Program-made: the position numbers and the translations under genes
In this document: positions 40,401-47,718 of the stretch, piece by piece
Numbering within the stretch: the stretch's first letter is position 1
Layout of the letters: each line of letters begins with the position of its first letter
DNA from: Variovorax saccharolyticus
Lineage (GTDB): Bacteria; Pseudomonadota; Gammaproteobacteria; Burkholderiales; Burkholderiaceae_C
Direction: 5' to 3'
Length of the DNA stretch: 64,000 nucleotides
Assembly: GCF_030316765.1 (NCBI RefSeq)
Contig: NZ_JASZYT010000003.1
Location: 614,194-678,193 of the forward strand
Notes under the pieces: generated by a model
What the model was told of the DNA's origin: nothing
Database searches by the model: none
The model's input: only the letters and a program-made list of their open reading frames with translations

Positions 40401-41027
40401 ATGTCCCTCCAGCTCTGGCTCGCCTTCGTCGCCGCATCGGCGGTGCTGCTGATCATTCCCGGGCCCACCATCCTCACGGTCATCAGCTATTCGGTGGCCC
40501 ACGGCAAGCGCGCCAACCTGCCGCTGGTGGCGGCGGTCGCGCTCGGCGACTCGACCGCGCTCGTGGTCTCGCTGCTGGGCCTCGGCGCCCTGCTCGCGAC
40601 TTCGGCCTTCTGGTTCACCGCCATCAAGTGGGTCGGCGGCCTCTACCTGCTCTACCTCGGCATCAAGCTGCTGCGCGCCGGCATCTCGCCGGCCGTGCTG
40701 GCCGCACCCGCCGCGCCTGGCTCGCGCTGGAGGCTGTTCGCCAACACCTACCTCGTGACCGCGCTCAATCCCAAGGGCATCGTCTTCTTCGTCGCCTTCC
40801 TGCCGCAGTTCATCGATCCGCGTGCCAGCGTGACGCATCAGCTGTGGGTGCTGGCCCTGACCTTCGTCTTCATGGCCGCCCTCAACGCCACGCTGTATGC
40901 GGTGTTCGCAGGCTCGGCGCGGCGCCTGCTGGCCTCGCCGCGCGCGCAGCGGCGCTTCAACCTCGCCGGCGGCTCGCTGCTGTCGGCCGCCGGCGTCTGG
41001 GCCCTGCTGGCCCGGCGCCCGGTGTGA
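40401..41027 (+). CDS. LysE/RhtB family amino-acid exporter
   Basis: A 208-residue inner-membrane protein with about six membrane segments. The N-terminal motif IIPGPTILTVISYSVAHGKR and NPKGIVFFVAFLPQFIDP are characteristic of the LysE/RhtB superfamily, which exports amino acids such as homoserine, threonine or leucine. AGGAG lies seven bases before the ATG. Substrate cannot be predicted. It ends the plus-strand run of small genes and is convergent with a small lipoprotein gene. Confidence 0.9.
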   Translation: MSLQLWLAFVAASAVLLIIPGPTILTVISYSVAHGKRANLPLVAAVALGDSTALVVSLLGLGALLATSAFWFTAIKWVGGLYLLYLGIKLLRAGISPAVLAAPAAPGSRWRLFANTYLVTALNPKGIVFFVAFLPQFIDPRASVTHQLWVLALTFVFMAALNATLYAVFAGSARRLLASPRAQRRFNLAGGSLLSAAGVWALLARRPV

Positions 41028-41037
41028 GCCGCCGGGC

Positions 41038-41214
41038 TCAATAGCGGTACGGATTGTTGGGGCGGCGGTCGTAGCGGTTGGGCACGCCGTCACGATCGCG
41101 GTCGCGGTCCATGTAGGCGCCGCCCCGCGGCGGCGGCGGACGGTAGCTGTCGTAAGGCGCAACGATGCAGCCCGACAGCGCGAGGGCGGCGAGGACGAGT
41201 GCGAGGCTCTTCAT
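41038..41214 (-). CDS. Tiny lipoprotein with a thrombospondin-3-like Asp repeat
   Basis: A 58-residue predicted lipoprotein. The signal KSLALVLAALALSGC has a lipobox (LSGC) with Cys16 as the lipidation site, and AAGGAGATCC just upstream of the ATG is a strong ribosome-binding site. The short mature part is proline-rich, then holds DRDRDRDGVPNRYDRRPNNP. This resembles a single thrombospondin type 3 repeat (DxDxDGVPDxxDxxPxxP), which in other proteins binds calcium. It is probably anchored in the outer membrane. The function is unknown. Confidence 0.75.
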   Translation of the reverse strand: MKSLALVLAALALSGCIVAPYDSYRPPPPRGGAYMDRDRDRDGVPNRYDRRPNNPYRY

Positions 41215-41253
41215 CTGGATCTCCTTGGGTTGGAGAATCCATCGTCGGGCGCA

Positions 41254-41269
41254 GCGGTGTCGGCACCGC
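41254..41269. other. Small hairpin downstream of the liv-type operon
   Basis: GCGGTG-TCGG-CACCGC is a perfect 6-bp stem with a four-base loop, 30 bases beyond the stop of the fused transporter gene on the minus strand. There is no T-run on either side, so a terminator role is uncertain. Confidence 0.3.
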
Positions 41270-41298
41270 GTCGGCGGCACGCAGATGCGTGAAGTCCG

Positions 41299-43866
41299 TT
41301 ACGGGATGTGCACCTCGGCCCCGTCCGCCCCCAGATAGGCCCGCGCCAGTGCATCGTCGCCGGCGATCTGCGCCGCCGTGCCCTGCGCCACGATACGGCC
41401 GCCCTCGATGACATAGGCGCGATCGGCCAGCGCCAGCGCGAGGCTCGCCATCTGGTCGACCAGCAGGATCGTCATGCCCTCGGCGCGCAGGCCGTCGAGG
41501 GCGGCGAACAGTTCCGCGATCACCTTCGGCGCCAGGCCCAGCGACGGCTCGTCCAGCAGCAGGATGCGCGGCCGCGCCATCAGGCCGCGCGCGATCGCCA
41601 GCATCTGCTGCTCGCCACCCGACAGCAGTCCGGCGCGCTGCTGCTGCCGCTCGCGCAAGCGCGGGAAGCGGGCGAACATCTCTTCGACGCGCGCTTCCCG
41701 GTCCTGCGGCTGGCGGAAGGCGCCGAGCCGGATGTTGTCGAGCACGCTGAGCTCCGGAAACACCTGCCGGCCTTCGGGCACCAGCACCAGCCCGCGCCGG
41801 ACGATCAGCTCGGCCGCCAGCCCGCCGAGCTCGTGCCCCTGCAGATGGATGCCGCCCTGCACCGGCCGATGCAGGCCGGCCAGCGAACGCATGAGCGTCG
41901 ACTTGCCGGCCCCGTTGGCCCCCAGCAGCGCCACCACCTCGCCTTCGCGCACCTGCAGGTCGATGCCATGCAGCACCGGCTCGGCGCCATAGCCCGCGAC
42001 CAGCGAGCCGACCCCGAGCATCTCCTCGGCCATGCCGGGCGCGGGCCGCAGGCGCACCGCCTCGGGCGCCGCCAGCGCCTCGCCCAGATAGGCCTGCCGC
42101 ACCCGCGGATCGGCCTGCACCTCGGCCGGCGCGCCGGTCGCGAGCAACTGGCCGGCATCGAGCACCACCACCTGGTCGGAGATGCCCATGACCAGATCCA
42201 TGTCGTGCTCGACCAGCAGCACGCCGACGCCGGCCTCCGCGATCTGGCGCAGCAGTGCGGCCAGGCGGTCCTTGTCCTCGCGCGAGAGGCCGGCCGCGGG
42301 CTCGTCGAGCAGCAGCGCCTGCGGGTCGGTCGCCAGCGCACGCGCGATCTCGACCAGGCGCTTGTCGACATGCGCGAGATCGGCGGCCGGCGTGTCGCCC
42401 GGACCGCGATAGCCGCAGAAGGCCAGCAGCGCACGGGCCCGTGCCCGCTGCGCCGGCGCAGCGAAGGCACCGGCGCCGAAGAGCCCGCCGAGCGCGCCGC
42501 GGTGCAGCGCCAGCAGCAGGTTGTCCTCGACGCCGAGGCTGCCGAACAGCTGCGAGCTCTGGTAGGTGCGCGCCACGCCGCGGCGGGCGATCGCGTGCGA
42601 ACCCAGGCCCTGCAGGATCTCGTCGCCGAGCCTGAACAGGCCGCCGGTGGGCTTGTAGAAGCCGCTCAGCATGTTGAGCACGGTGGTCTTGCCGGCCCCG
42701 TTGGGTCCGATCAGGCTCGTGATGCGGCCCGGCGCCGTGTCGAAGCCGACGCCGTTGACCGCACGCACGCCGCCGAACTGCATCGTCAGCGACTCGGCCC
42801 GCAAGGCGGCGCGCGGCCGCGCGCCCAGGCCCGGCAAGGCGCCTTCGACCGCCGGCGCCGCAGCGACGCCGGCGCGCTTGGGCCGCGGCCGGAGTCGGCG
42901 CCACAGCCCTACGGCGCCTTCGGGTGCCACCCAGAGCACGACCAGCAGCATCGCGCCGAAGAACAGCAGGCGGTACTCCTCCAGGCCGGACAGCAGCTCG
43001 GGCAGGAGCGCGACGATGATCGCGCCGGCCAGCGGTCCGGCGACCGAACCCGCGCCGCCGAGCACGACCACCAGCACGAACAGGATCGACTGGCCGAAGC
43101 CGAAGCTGCTCGGCGTGACGAAGCCCGAGAGCGGCGCGAACAGGCCGCCCGCGATGCCGGCCGCGGTCGCCGAGACCGCGAAGGCCACGGTCTTGACCAC
43201 CAGCGGATCGATGCCTATCGATTCGGCCGCGGTCTCGCTGTCGCGCACCGCGCGCATGGCCGCGCCCCAGCTCCCGCGCGAGAGCCAGGCGAACAGCGCC
43301 AGCGCAACCCCGGCGGTGACGATGGCCAGCATCGCCATCGCCTTCTCGCCGCTGGCGGCGAAGGGCAGCGCGGGTGCCGTGATGCCCATGATCCCGTTCT
43401 GGCCGCCCGTGAGATCGCGCATCTCGATCACGCCGTGCTCGACGATGAAGCCGAAGGCGATCGTGATCATCGCCAGGTAAGGCCCCTTGACGCGCAGCGC
43501 CGGCAAGGCGAGCAGTGCGCCCATCACGCCCGAAAGCAGCGCCGCGACCGGCCATGCGGCCCAGAAGCTCCAGCCGGCCTTGGTAGTGAGGATCGCGACC
43601 GTGTAGGCGCCGATGGCATAGAAGCCCACATGGCCGAAGGACACCTGCCCGGTCAGCCCCTGCAGCACATTGAGGCCGATGCCCACGATGGCCAGCAGCG
43701 CCACGTTGGCCAGCACGAAGACGTAGTAGCCGTTGACGCCGGCCGCGGCCGCGAGGCCGGCCAGCAGCAGCACGAGCACCGCGGCGATCTGGCCGCTGGA
43801 ACCGAGTCCGAGCCGGTTCGGCGAAGCCGCGGAAGAACTCTGCAAGCGTGGCAGCACGGCGCTCAT
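41299..43866 (-). CDS. Fused LivM-LivG-LivF: permease and two ATPases of an amino-acid-type ABC importer
   Basis: One open frame of 855 residues joins three normally separate proteins. Residues 1-320 are a LivM permease with about nine membrane segments (VSFGHVGFYAIGAY; GGAGSVAGPLAGA). Residues 355-600 are a LivG-type ATPase with Walker A GPNGAGKT (387-394) and Walker B LLLDEPAAGL. Residues 615-855 are a LivF-type ATPase with GANGAGKS (649-656), LSGGEQQM and LLLDEPSLGL. The first ATPase has LAHVD where the LSGGQ-like signature should be, while the second is canonical. I see no stop or frameshift at the joints. The ATG overlaps the LivH stop by ATGA. The substrate may be a branched-chain amino acid, amide, urea or nucleobase-related compound. 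Confidence 0.92.
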   Translation of the reverse strand: MSAVLPRLQSSSAASPNRLGLGSSGQIAAVLVLLLAGLAAAAGVNGYYVFVLANVALLAIVGIGLNVLQGLTGQVSFGHVGFYAIGAYTVAILTTKAGWSFWAAWPVAALLSGVMGALLALPALRVKGPYLAMITIAFGFIVEHGVIEMRDLTGGQNGIMGITAPALPFAASGEKAMAMLAIVTAGVALALFAWLSRGSWGAAMRAVRDSETAAESIGIDPLVVKTVAFAVSATAAGIAGGLFAPLSGFVTPSSFGFGQSILFVLVVVLGGAGSVAGPLAGAIIVALLPELLSGLEEYRLLFFGAMLLVVLWVAPEGAVGLWRRLRPRPKRAGVAAAPAVEGALPGLGARPRAALRAESLTMQFGGVRAVNGVGFDTAPGRITSLIGPNGAGKTTVLNMLSGFYKPTGGLFRLGDEILQGLGSHAIARRGVARTYQSSQLFGSLGVEDNLLLALHRGALGGLFGAGAFAAPAQRARARALLAFCGYRGPGDTPAADLAHVDKRLVEIARALATDPQALLLDEPAAGLSREDKDRLAALLRQIAEAGVGVLLVEHDMDLVMGISDQVVVLDAGQLLATGAPAEVQADPRVRQAYLGEALAAPEAVRLRPAPGMAEEMLGVGSLVAGYGAEPVLHGIDLQVREGEVVALLGANGAGKSTLMRSLAGLHRPVQGGIHLQGHELGGLAAELIVRRGLVLVPEGRQVFPELSVLDNIRLGAFRQPQDREARVEEMFARFPRLRERQQQRAGLLSGGEQQMLAIARGLMARPRILLLDEPSLGLAPKVIAELFAALDGLRAEGMTILLVDQMASLALALADRAYVIEGGRIVAQGTAAQIAGDDALARAYLGADGAEVHIP

Positions 43867-44741
43867 ACCTTCTTCACCTCGGCGCTGCCGAACAGGCCGT
43901 TGGGCCGCAGCGCCAGCACCGCGATCACCAGCGAGAAGCTCAGGATCTGGGTGTAGCTCGAGCCCAGCGTGGCGCCGATCAGCGACTCGAGGATGCCGAA
44001 CAGCAGCCCGGCCACCATCACGCCCCAGGGACTCGTGATGCCGCCGAGGATCGCAACCGCGAAGGCCTTGAGGCCGAAGAGCGTGCCCATGTCCGCATTG
44101 ACGTTGAAGAGCGGCGCGATCAGCACGCCGGCCACCCCGGCGAAGGCCGCCGACAGCGCGAAGGCCAGCGCCACCACGCGCCGGATCGGGATGCCCATGA
44201 GCCGCGCCGCATCGCGGTTCTGCACCACCGCGAGCATCGCGACGCCCCAGCGCGTGCGGCGCGACACCGCGTGCAGCGCAGCCGCCAGCGCCAGCCCGAC
44301 CACCGGGATCACCAGCTGCAGCGGGTAGACGCCAAGGCCGACCTCGCCCACCGTGACCGGCGACACGGCCAGCGGCGACGGCAGGCTGCGCGGCTCCTTG
44401 CCGAAGGTGAAGAGCACGGCGTTGTCGAGCACGATGCCGAGCGCCACGGTGGCGATCAGCCAGGCGTTGGAGCCGCGGCTGGCGAAGGGCCGCACCGCCA
44501 GGAACTCCACCACCAGTCCGTACAGCGCGCACAGCAGCAGCGCCAGCAGGACGGCCAGCGCCACCGGCCAGCCCAGCGTCTGGGCGAAGGTGAAGGTCAG
44601 CACCGCGCCGAGCATCATCGAGCTGCCCTGCGCGAAGTTGACCGTGCCCGAGACGGCATAGGTCACGTAGAACCCGAGGGCCATCAGGCCGTACATGCTT
44701 CCGAGGCCGAGGCCGCCGAGGAGCGCTGACAACATCGACAT
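43863..44741 (-). CDS. livH: LivH-type ABC importer permease
   Basis: A 292-residue inner-membrane permease of the branched-chain amino acid (HAAT) class with eight or more membrane segments. Family motifs include LGLGSMYGLMALGFYVTYAVSG and GLKAFAVAILGGI, with TSPWG in the coupling-helix region. It pairs with the LivM half of the fused protein to form the channel. The start MSMLSALLG gives the normal length. It lies between the binding-protein gene (22 bases upstream) and the fused permease/ATPase gene (ATGA overlap). Confidence 0.92.
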   Translation of the reverse strand: MSMLSALLGGLGLGSMYGLMALGFYVTYAVSGTVNFAQGSSMMLGAVLTFTFAQTLGWPVALAVLLALLLCALYGLVVEFLAVRPFASRGSNAWLIATVALGIVLDNAVLFTFGKEPRSLPSPLAVSPVTVGEVGLGVYPLQLVIPVVGLALAAALHAVSRRTRWGVAMLAVVQNRDAARLMGIPIRRVVALAFALSAAFAGVAGVLIAPLFNVNADMGTLFGLKAFAVAILGGITSPWGVMVAGLLFGILESLIGATLGSSYTQILSFSLVIAVLALRPNGLFGSAEVKKV

Positions 44742-44763
44742 CTTGGAAGTCCCGGCCGCGTGC

Positions 44764-45954
44764 TCAGTTGGTCGACAGGCCGACCGGCAGGATGCGGTTG
44801 TCGACGAACTGCGCCCAGACATAGTCGTCCACGCCCAGCGCATCGTGGTTGGCGGCCGTGAACGGCGTCTTGTAGCTCTTGATCAGGCCGTCGTAGCTGG
44901 CGATCTTGTAGAAGCCCTGGCGCACTGCGTCGCCATCGGTGGAGCCGGCCTGCGCGATCGCCAGCGCCGCCAGGTGCATGCCGTCGTAGGCATTGGCGAC
45001 ACCGACCGCCGGCGTGATGTCGCCCGGGCCCTTGATCGCCGGGTACTTGGCGACCAGCGACTTGATGACGCGCTCGCCGACCGGCGACTGCTTGCCGAAG
45101 AAGCTGTAGGTCTGGACGAAGTGCACGTCCTTCGCGTTCGGTCCGGCCAGTTCGGTGAATCGGCCGCCGGCCGGGCCCCAGTGCGAGACCACCGGCACCT
45201 TCCAGCCCATGCGGTCGAGCGACTTCACCACCTGGGCCGACGGCCCGACGTTGGCGACCAGGAACAGCGAATCCGCGCCCGCCGCCTTCAGGCGCGTGAG
45301 CTGCGGCACCATGTCGAGATCGCTGGCCTCGAACTTCTCGACGCCGGCGGGCGCGATGCCCTTCTCGGCCAGCGCGGCCTTCAGGCCCTTCTCGTTCGAT
45401 TCGCCCCAGGGGTTGTTGACCAGGATCATGCCGGGCTTGGCCGACTTGAAGGTCTTCTGCGCGTACTGCAGCATCGCGCGGTCGACGGTCTCGTCGACCG
45501 CCGAGACGCGGAACACGTAGTTGGGGTTGGCGCCGTTCTTCGTGATCGGCGTGCCGGCCGCCCACGGTCCCATGAAAGGCACCTTCTCCTGGTTCGCCAG
45601 CGGCACGATGGCCATCGAGACCGGCGTGTCGAGGCCGCCGAACAGCACCGCCACCTTCTCCTTGTAGATCAGCTCGCGGGCCGCGACCACGCCCTTGGCC
45701 GGGTTGGCCTCGTCGTCGCGGCGCACCAGCTCGAGCTGGCGGCCGCCCAGCAGGCCGCCCTTGGCGTTGACCTCGTCGATGGCCAGCTGCAGGCCGCGCG
45801 AGATCGCCTCGCCAGACAGGGCCGACTGGCCCGAGAGCGCGGTCACCAGGCCGATCTTGATCGGCTCCGCGGCAACGGCGGCAGTGCCCCACAGGGCGGC
45901 GAAGGCAAGCGCGCAGGCGCTCGAGACAAGGGTGCGGCGGGCAATGAGGGACAT
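44764..45954 (-). CDS. livK: Periplasmic substrate-binding protein, LivK type
   Basis: A 396-residue binding protein with a signal peptide (RRTLVSSACALAFAALWGTAAVAA). The type I periplasmic fold starts EPIKIGLVTALSGQSAL and continues with GLQLAIDEVNAKGG and VLFGGLDTPVSMAIVPLANQ. It feeds the LivH/LivMGF transporter encoded downstream in the same operon. The ligand is unknown. The divergent neighbours, an allantoinase-like deacetylase and a GntR regulator, point to a nitrogen compound rather than classical leucine uptake. Start MSLIARRTL is chosen because the longer open frame upstream reads through the promoter region. Confidence 0.9.
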   Translation of the reverse strand: MSLIARRTLVSSACALAFAALWGTAAVAAEPIKIGLVTALSGQSALSGEAISRGLQLAIDEVNAKGGLLGGRQLELVRRDDEANPAKGVVAARELIYKEKVAVLFGGLDTPVSMAIVPLANQEKVPFMGPWAAGTPITKNGANPNYVFRVSAVDETVDRAMLQYAQKTFKSAKPGMILVNNPWGESNEKGLKAALAEKGIAPAGVEKFEASDLDMVPQLTRLKAAGADSLFLVANVGPSAQVVKSLDRMGWKVPVVSHWGPAGGRFTELAGPNAKDVHFVQTYSFFGKQSPVGERVIKSLVAKYPAIKGPGDITPAVGVANAYDGMHLAALAIAQAGSTDGDAVRQGFYKIASYDGLIKSYKTPFTAANHDALGVDDYVWAQFVDNRILPVGLSTN

Positions 45955-46009
45955 GCGAATCTCCGTGGATGGGTCTCCGCCGGAATGCAAGCGCCGTGCC
46001 AGTGTCGCC

Positions 46010-46059
46010 AATTCACGATAATTCACGCGCACATCTTTGAACATGGATTGTTCACAATC
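46010..46059. promoter_or_regulatory. Candidate operators between livK and the deacetylase/GntR operon
   Basis: Two direct repeats AATTCACG start at 46010 and 46020, exactly one helical turn apart. Further right, GATTGT-TC-ACAATC (46046-46059) is a perfect 6-bp inverted repeat with a two-base centre, of the size bound by GntR/FCD dimers. Both lie in the 157-base divergent gap, so the GntR protein encoded downstream could control both directions. No clear -35/-10 pair is assigned. Confidence 0.45.
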
Positions 46060-46111
46060 GGCACGCAACTTGCAGACAAACAGCATCGCCGCCCCGATCC
46101 GGAGATCCCGA

Positions 46112-47017
46112 ATGAACGCCCGCTACCTCGGCCCGCTGCCCGCGCACGGCCGCTTCGACTACCTGCCGATCACGCGGCGCACCGACCATGCCTGGCCCAA
46201 CGGCGCCCGGCTGGCGGTCTACCTGGGCTTCAACCTGGAGCATTTCGCCTTCGGCGAGGGCATGGGCGCATGCATCGGTCCGGTGCATCCGCACCCGGAC
46301 GTGCTGAACTACTCGTGGCGCGAATACGGCAACCGGGTCGGCGCCTGGCGCTGCCTCGAACTCTTCGACAGCCTCGGCCTGCCTTCGAGCACGCTGCTCA
46401 ACACCGCGCTCTACGACCACTGCCCGGAGCTGGTCGCGGCCTCGGTGGCGCGCGGCGACGAACTCATCGGTCACGGCCACAGCAACTCCGAGCGCCAGGC
46501 CGACATGGCCGAAGCCGACGAAGCGGCGCTGCTCGCCGACTGCCGCGAGCGGATGCGCGCCGAAAGCGGCCAGGCCCCGGCCGGCTGGCTCTCGCCCTGG
46601 ATTTCCGAAAGCCATCTGACGCCCGACCTGCTGGCCGAGGCCGGCTACGGCTATACGCTCAACTGGTGCCACGACGACCAGCCGATCCGCATGCGCACGC
46701 GCGGCGGCCGTACGCTGTGGTCGGTGCCCTACCCGCAGGAGCTCAACGACATCCCGATGATCATCGCGCGCCAGATGGACGCCAAGGACTTCGCCACCAT
46801 GGTCATCGACAATGCCGACGAGATGCTCGAGCAGTCGCGCCGCCAGCCTTTGGTGATGGGGCTCGCACTGCACCCGTATATCGTCGGCCAGCCCTACCGG
46901 CTGCGGCACCTGCGCCGCGCGCTCGCCCATCTGGCTGGCCTGCGCGACCGCGGCGAGATATGGTTCACCACGCCGGGCGATATCTGCCGGCACATGGAGC
47001 AACTGGAACCCACATGA
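46112..47017 (+). CDS. Polysaccharide deacetylase-family protein (PuuE/allantoinase-like)
   Basis: A 301-residue metal-dependent hydrolase of the NodB/polysaccharide deacetylase superfamily. It lacks a signal peptide, so it is probably cytosolic. The conserved region includes VYLGFNLEHFAFGEGMG, ELIGHGHSNSERQ with His121 and His123 as likely metal ligands, and GWLSPWISESHLTPDLL. This subgroup contains PuuE-type allantoinases and other C-N hydrolases rather than true glycan deacetylases. Its operon with a GntR regulator and divergence from an amino-acid-type importer suggest cleavage of an imported amide or ureide. GGAGA precedes the ATG. Confidence 0.8.
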   Translation: MNARYLGPLPAHGRFDYLPITRRTDHAWPNGARLAVYLGFNLEHFAFGEGMGACIGPVHPHPDVLNYSWREYGNRVGAWRCLELFDSLGLPSSTLLNTALYDHCPELVAASVARGDELIGHGHSNSERQADMAEADEAALLADCRERMRAESGQAPAGWLSPWISESHLTPDLLAEAGYGYTLNWCHDDQPIRMRTRGGRTLWSVPYPQELNDIPMIIARQMDAKDFATMVIDNADEMLEQSRRQPLVMGLALHPYIVGQPYRLRHLRRALAHLAGLRDRGEIWFTTPGDICRHMEQLEPT

Positions 47018-47718
47018 AGGCCGAGCCGCACGAACCCGCCGAGGAAGACGGCGACGCTGTCGAGCAGCGCATCTACCGCGCGGTCTTCGACAGCGTCATG
47101 AACCAGCGCCTGACGCCCGGCACCAAGCTGCCCGAAGCCTCCCTGTGCGAGCTGTTCGGCGTCAGCCGATCGGTGGTTCGCAAGGTGCTGCAGCGCCTCG
47201 CGCACGACCACATCGTGCAGCTGCGGCCCAACCGCGGCGCGATCATCGCCGTGCCTTCGCCCGAGGAAACGCGGCAGATCTTCGAGGCCCGGCGCGGCCT
47301 CGAGACCCTCATCGCCCGGCTGGCGACGCAGAACGCGACCGCCCGCGACCTCGCCGCGCTGCGCCAGCAGCTGCAGCAGGAGCACGAGGCCATGCACCGC
47401 TTCGACCAGCCGGCCTGGGCGAGGCTCGCGAGCTCGTTCCACCTGCGGCTGGCGGCGCTGGCGCGCAATCCGATCCTCGAGCGCTACCTGGTCGAGCTGG
47501 TGTCGCGCTGCTCGCTGATCGTGGCGCTCTACGAGCCGCCCGGCAACGCCTCCTGCGAGCACGACGAGCACGAGCGCATCGTCGACTGCCTGGCGCGCGG
47601 CGATGCCGAGGGCGCGGCACGGCTGATGGACGAGCATCTGCGCGAACTGGAGCGCAACGTGTCGGTGCAGCGCGCCGCCCCCGAGCGCACGCTGGCGCAT
47701 CTGCTCGGGATGGCATGA
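47014..47718 (+). CDS. GntR-family regulator, FadR/FCD subfamily
   Basis: A 234-residue transcription factor. The winged helix (about residues 15-85) has LPEASLCELFGVSRSVVRKV and the wing QLRPNRGAIIAV. The FCD effector domain (95-225) has the histidines that bind a metal in this group (SSFHLRL, HDEHERIVDCL, LMDEHLREL). FCD ligands are typically organic or amino acids. The start ATG overlaps the deacetylase stop and its own stop overlaps the pbpC start, both by ATGA. It likely represses or activates its operon and the divergent liv-type genes through sites at 46010-46059. Confidence 0.9.
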   Translation: MKAEPHEPAEEDGDAVEQRIYRAVFDSVMNQRLTPGTKLPEASLCELFGVSRSVVRKVLQRLAHDHIVQLRPNRGAIIAVPSPEETRQIFEARRGLETLIARLATQNATARDLAALRQQLQQEHEAMHRFDQPAWARLASSFHLRLAALARNPILERYLVELVSRCSLIVALYEPPGNASCEHDEHERIVDCLARGDAEGAARLMDEHLRELERNVSVQRAAPERTLAHLLGMA

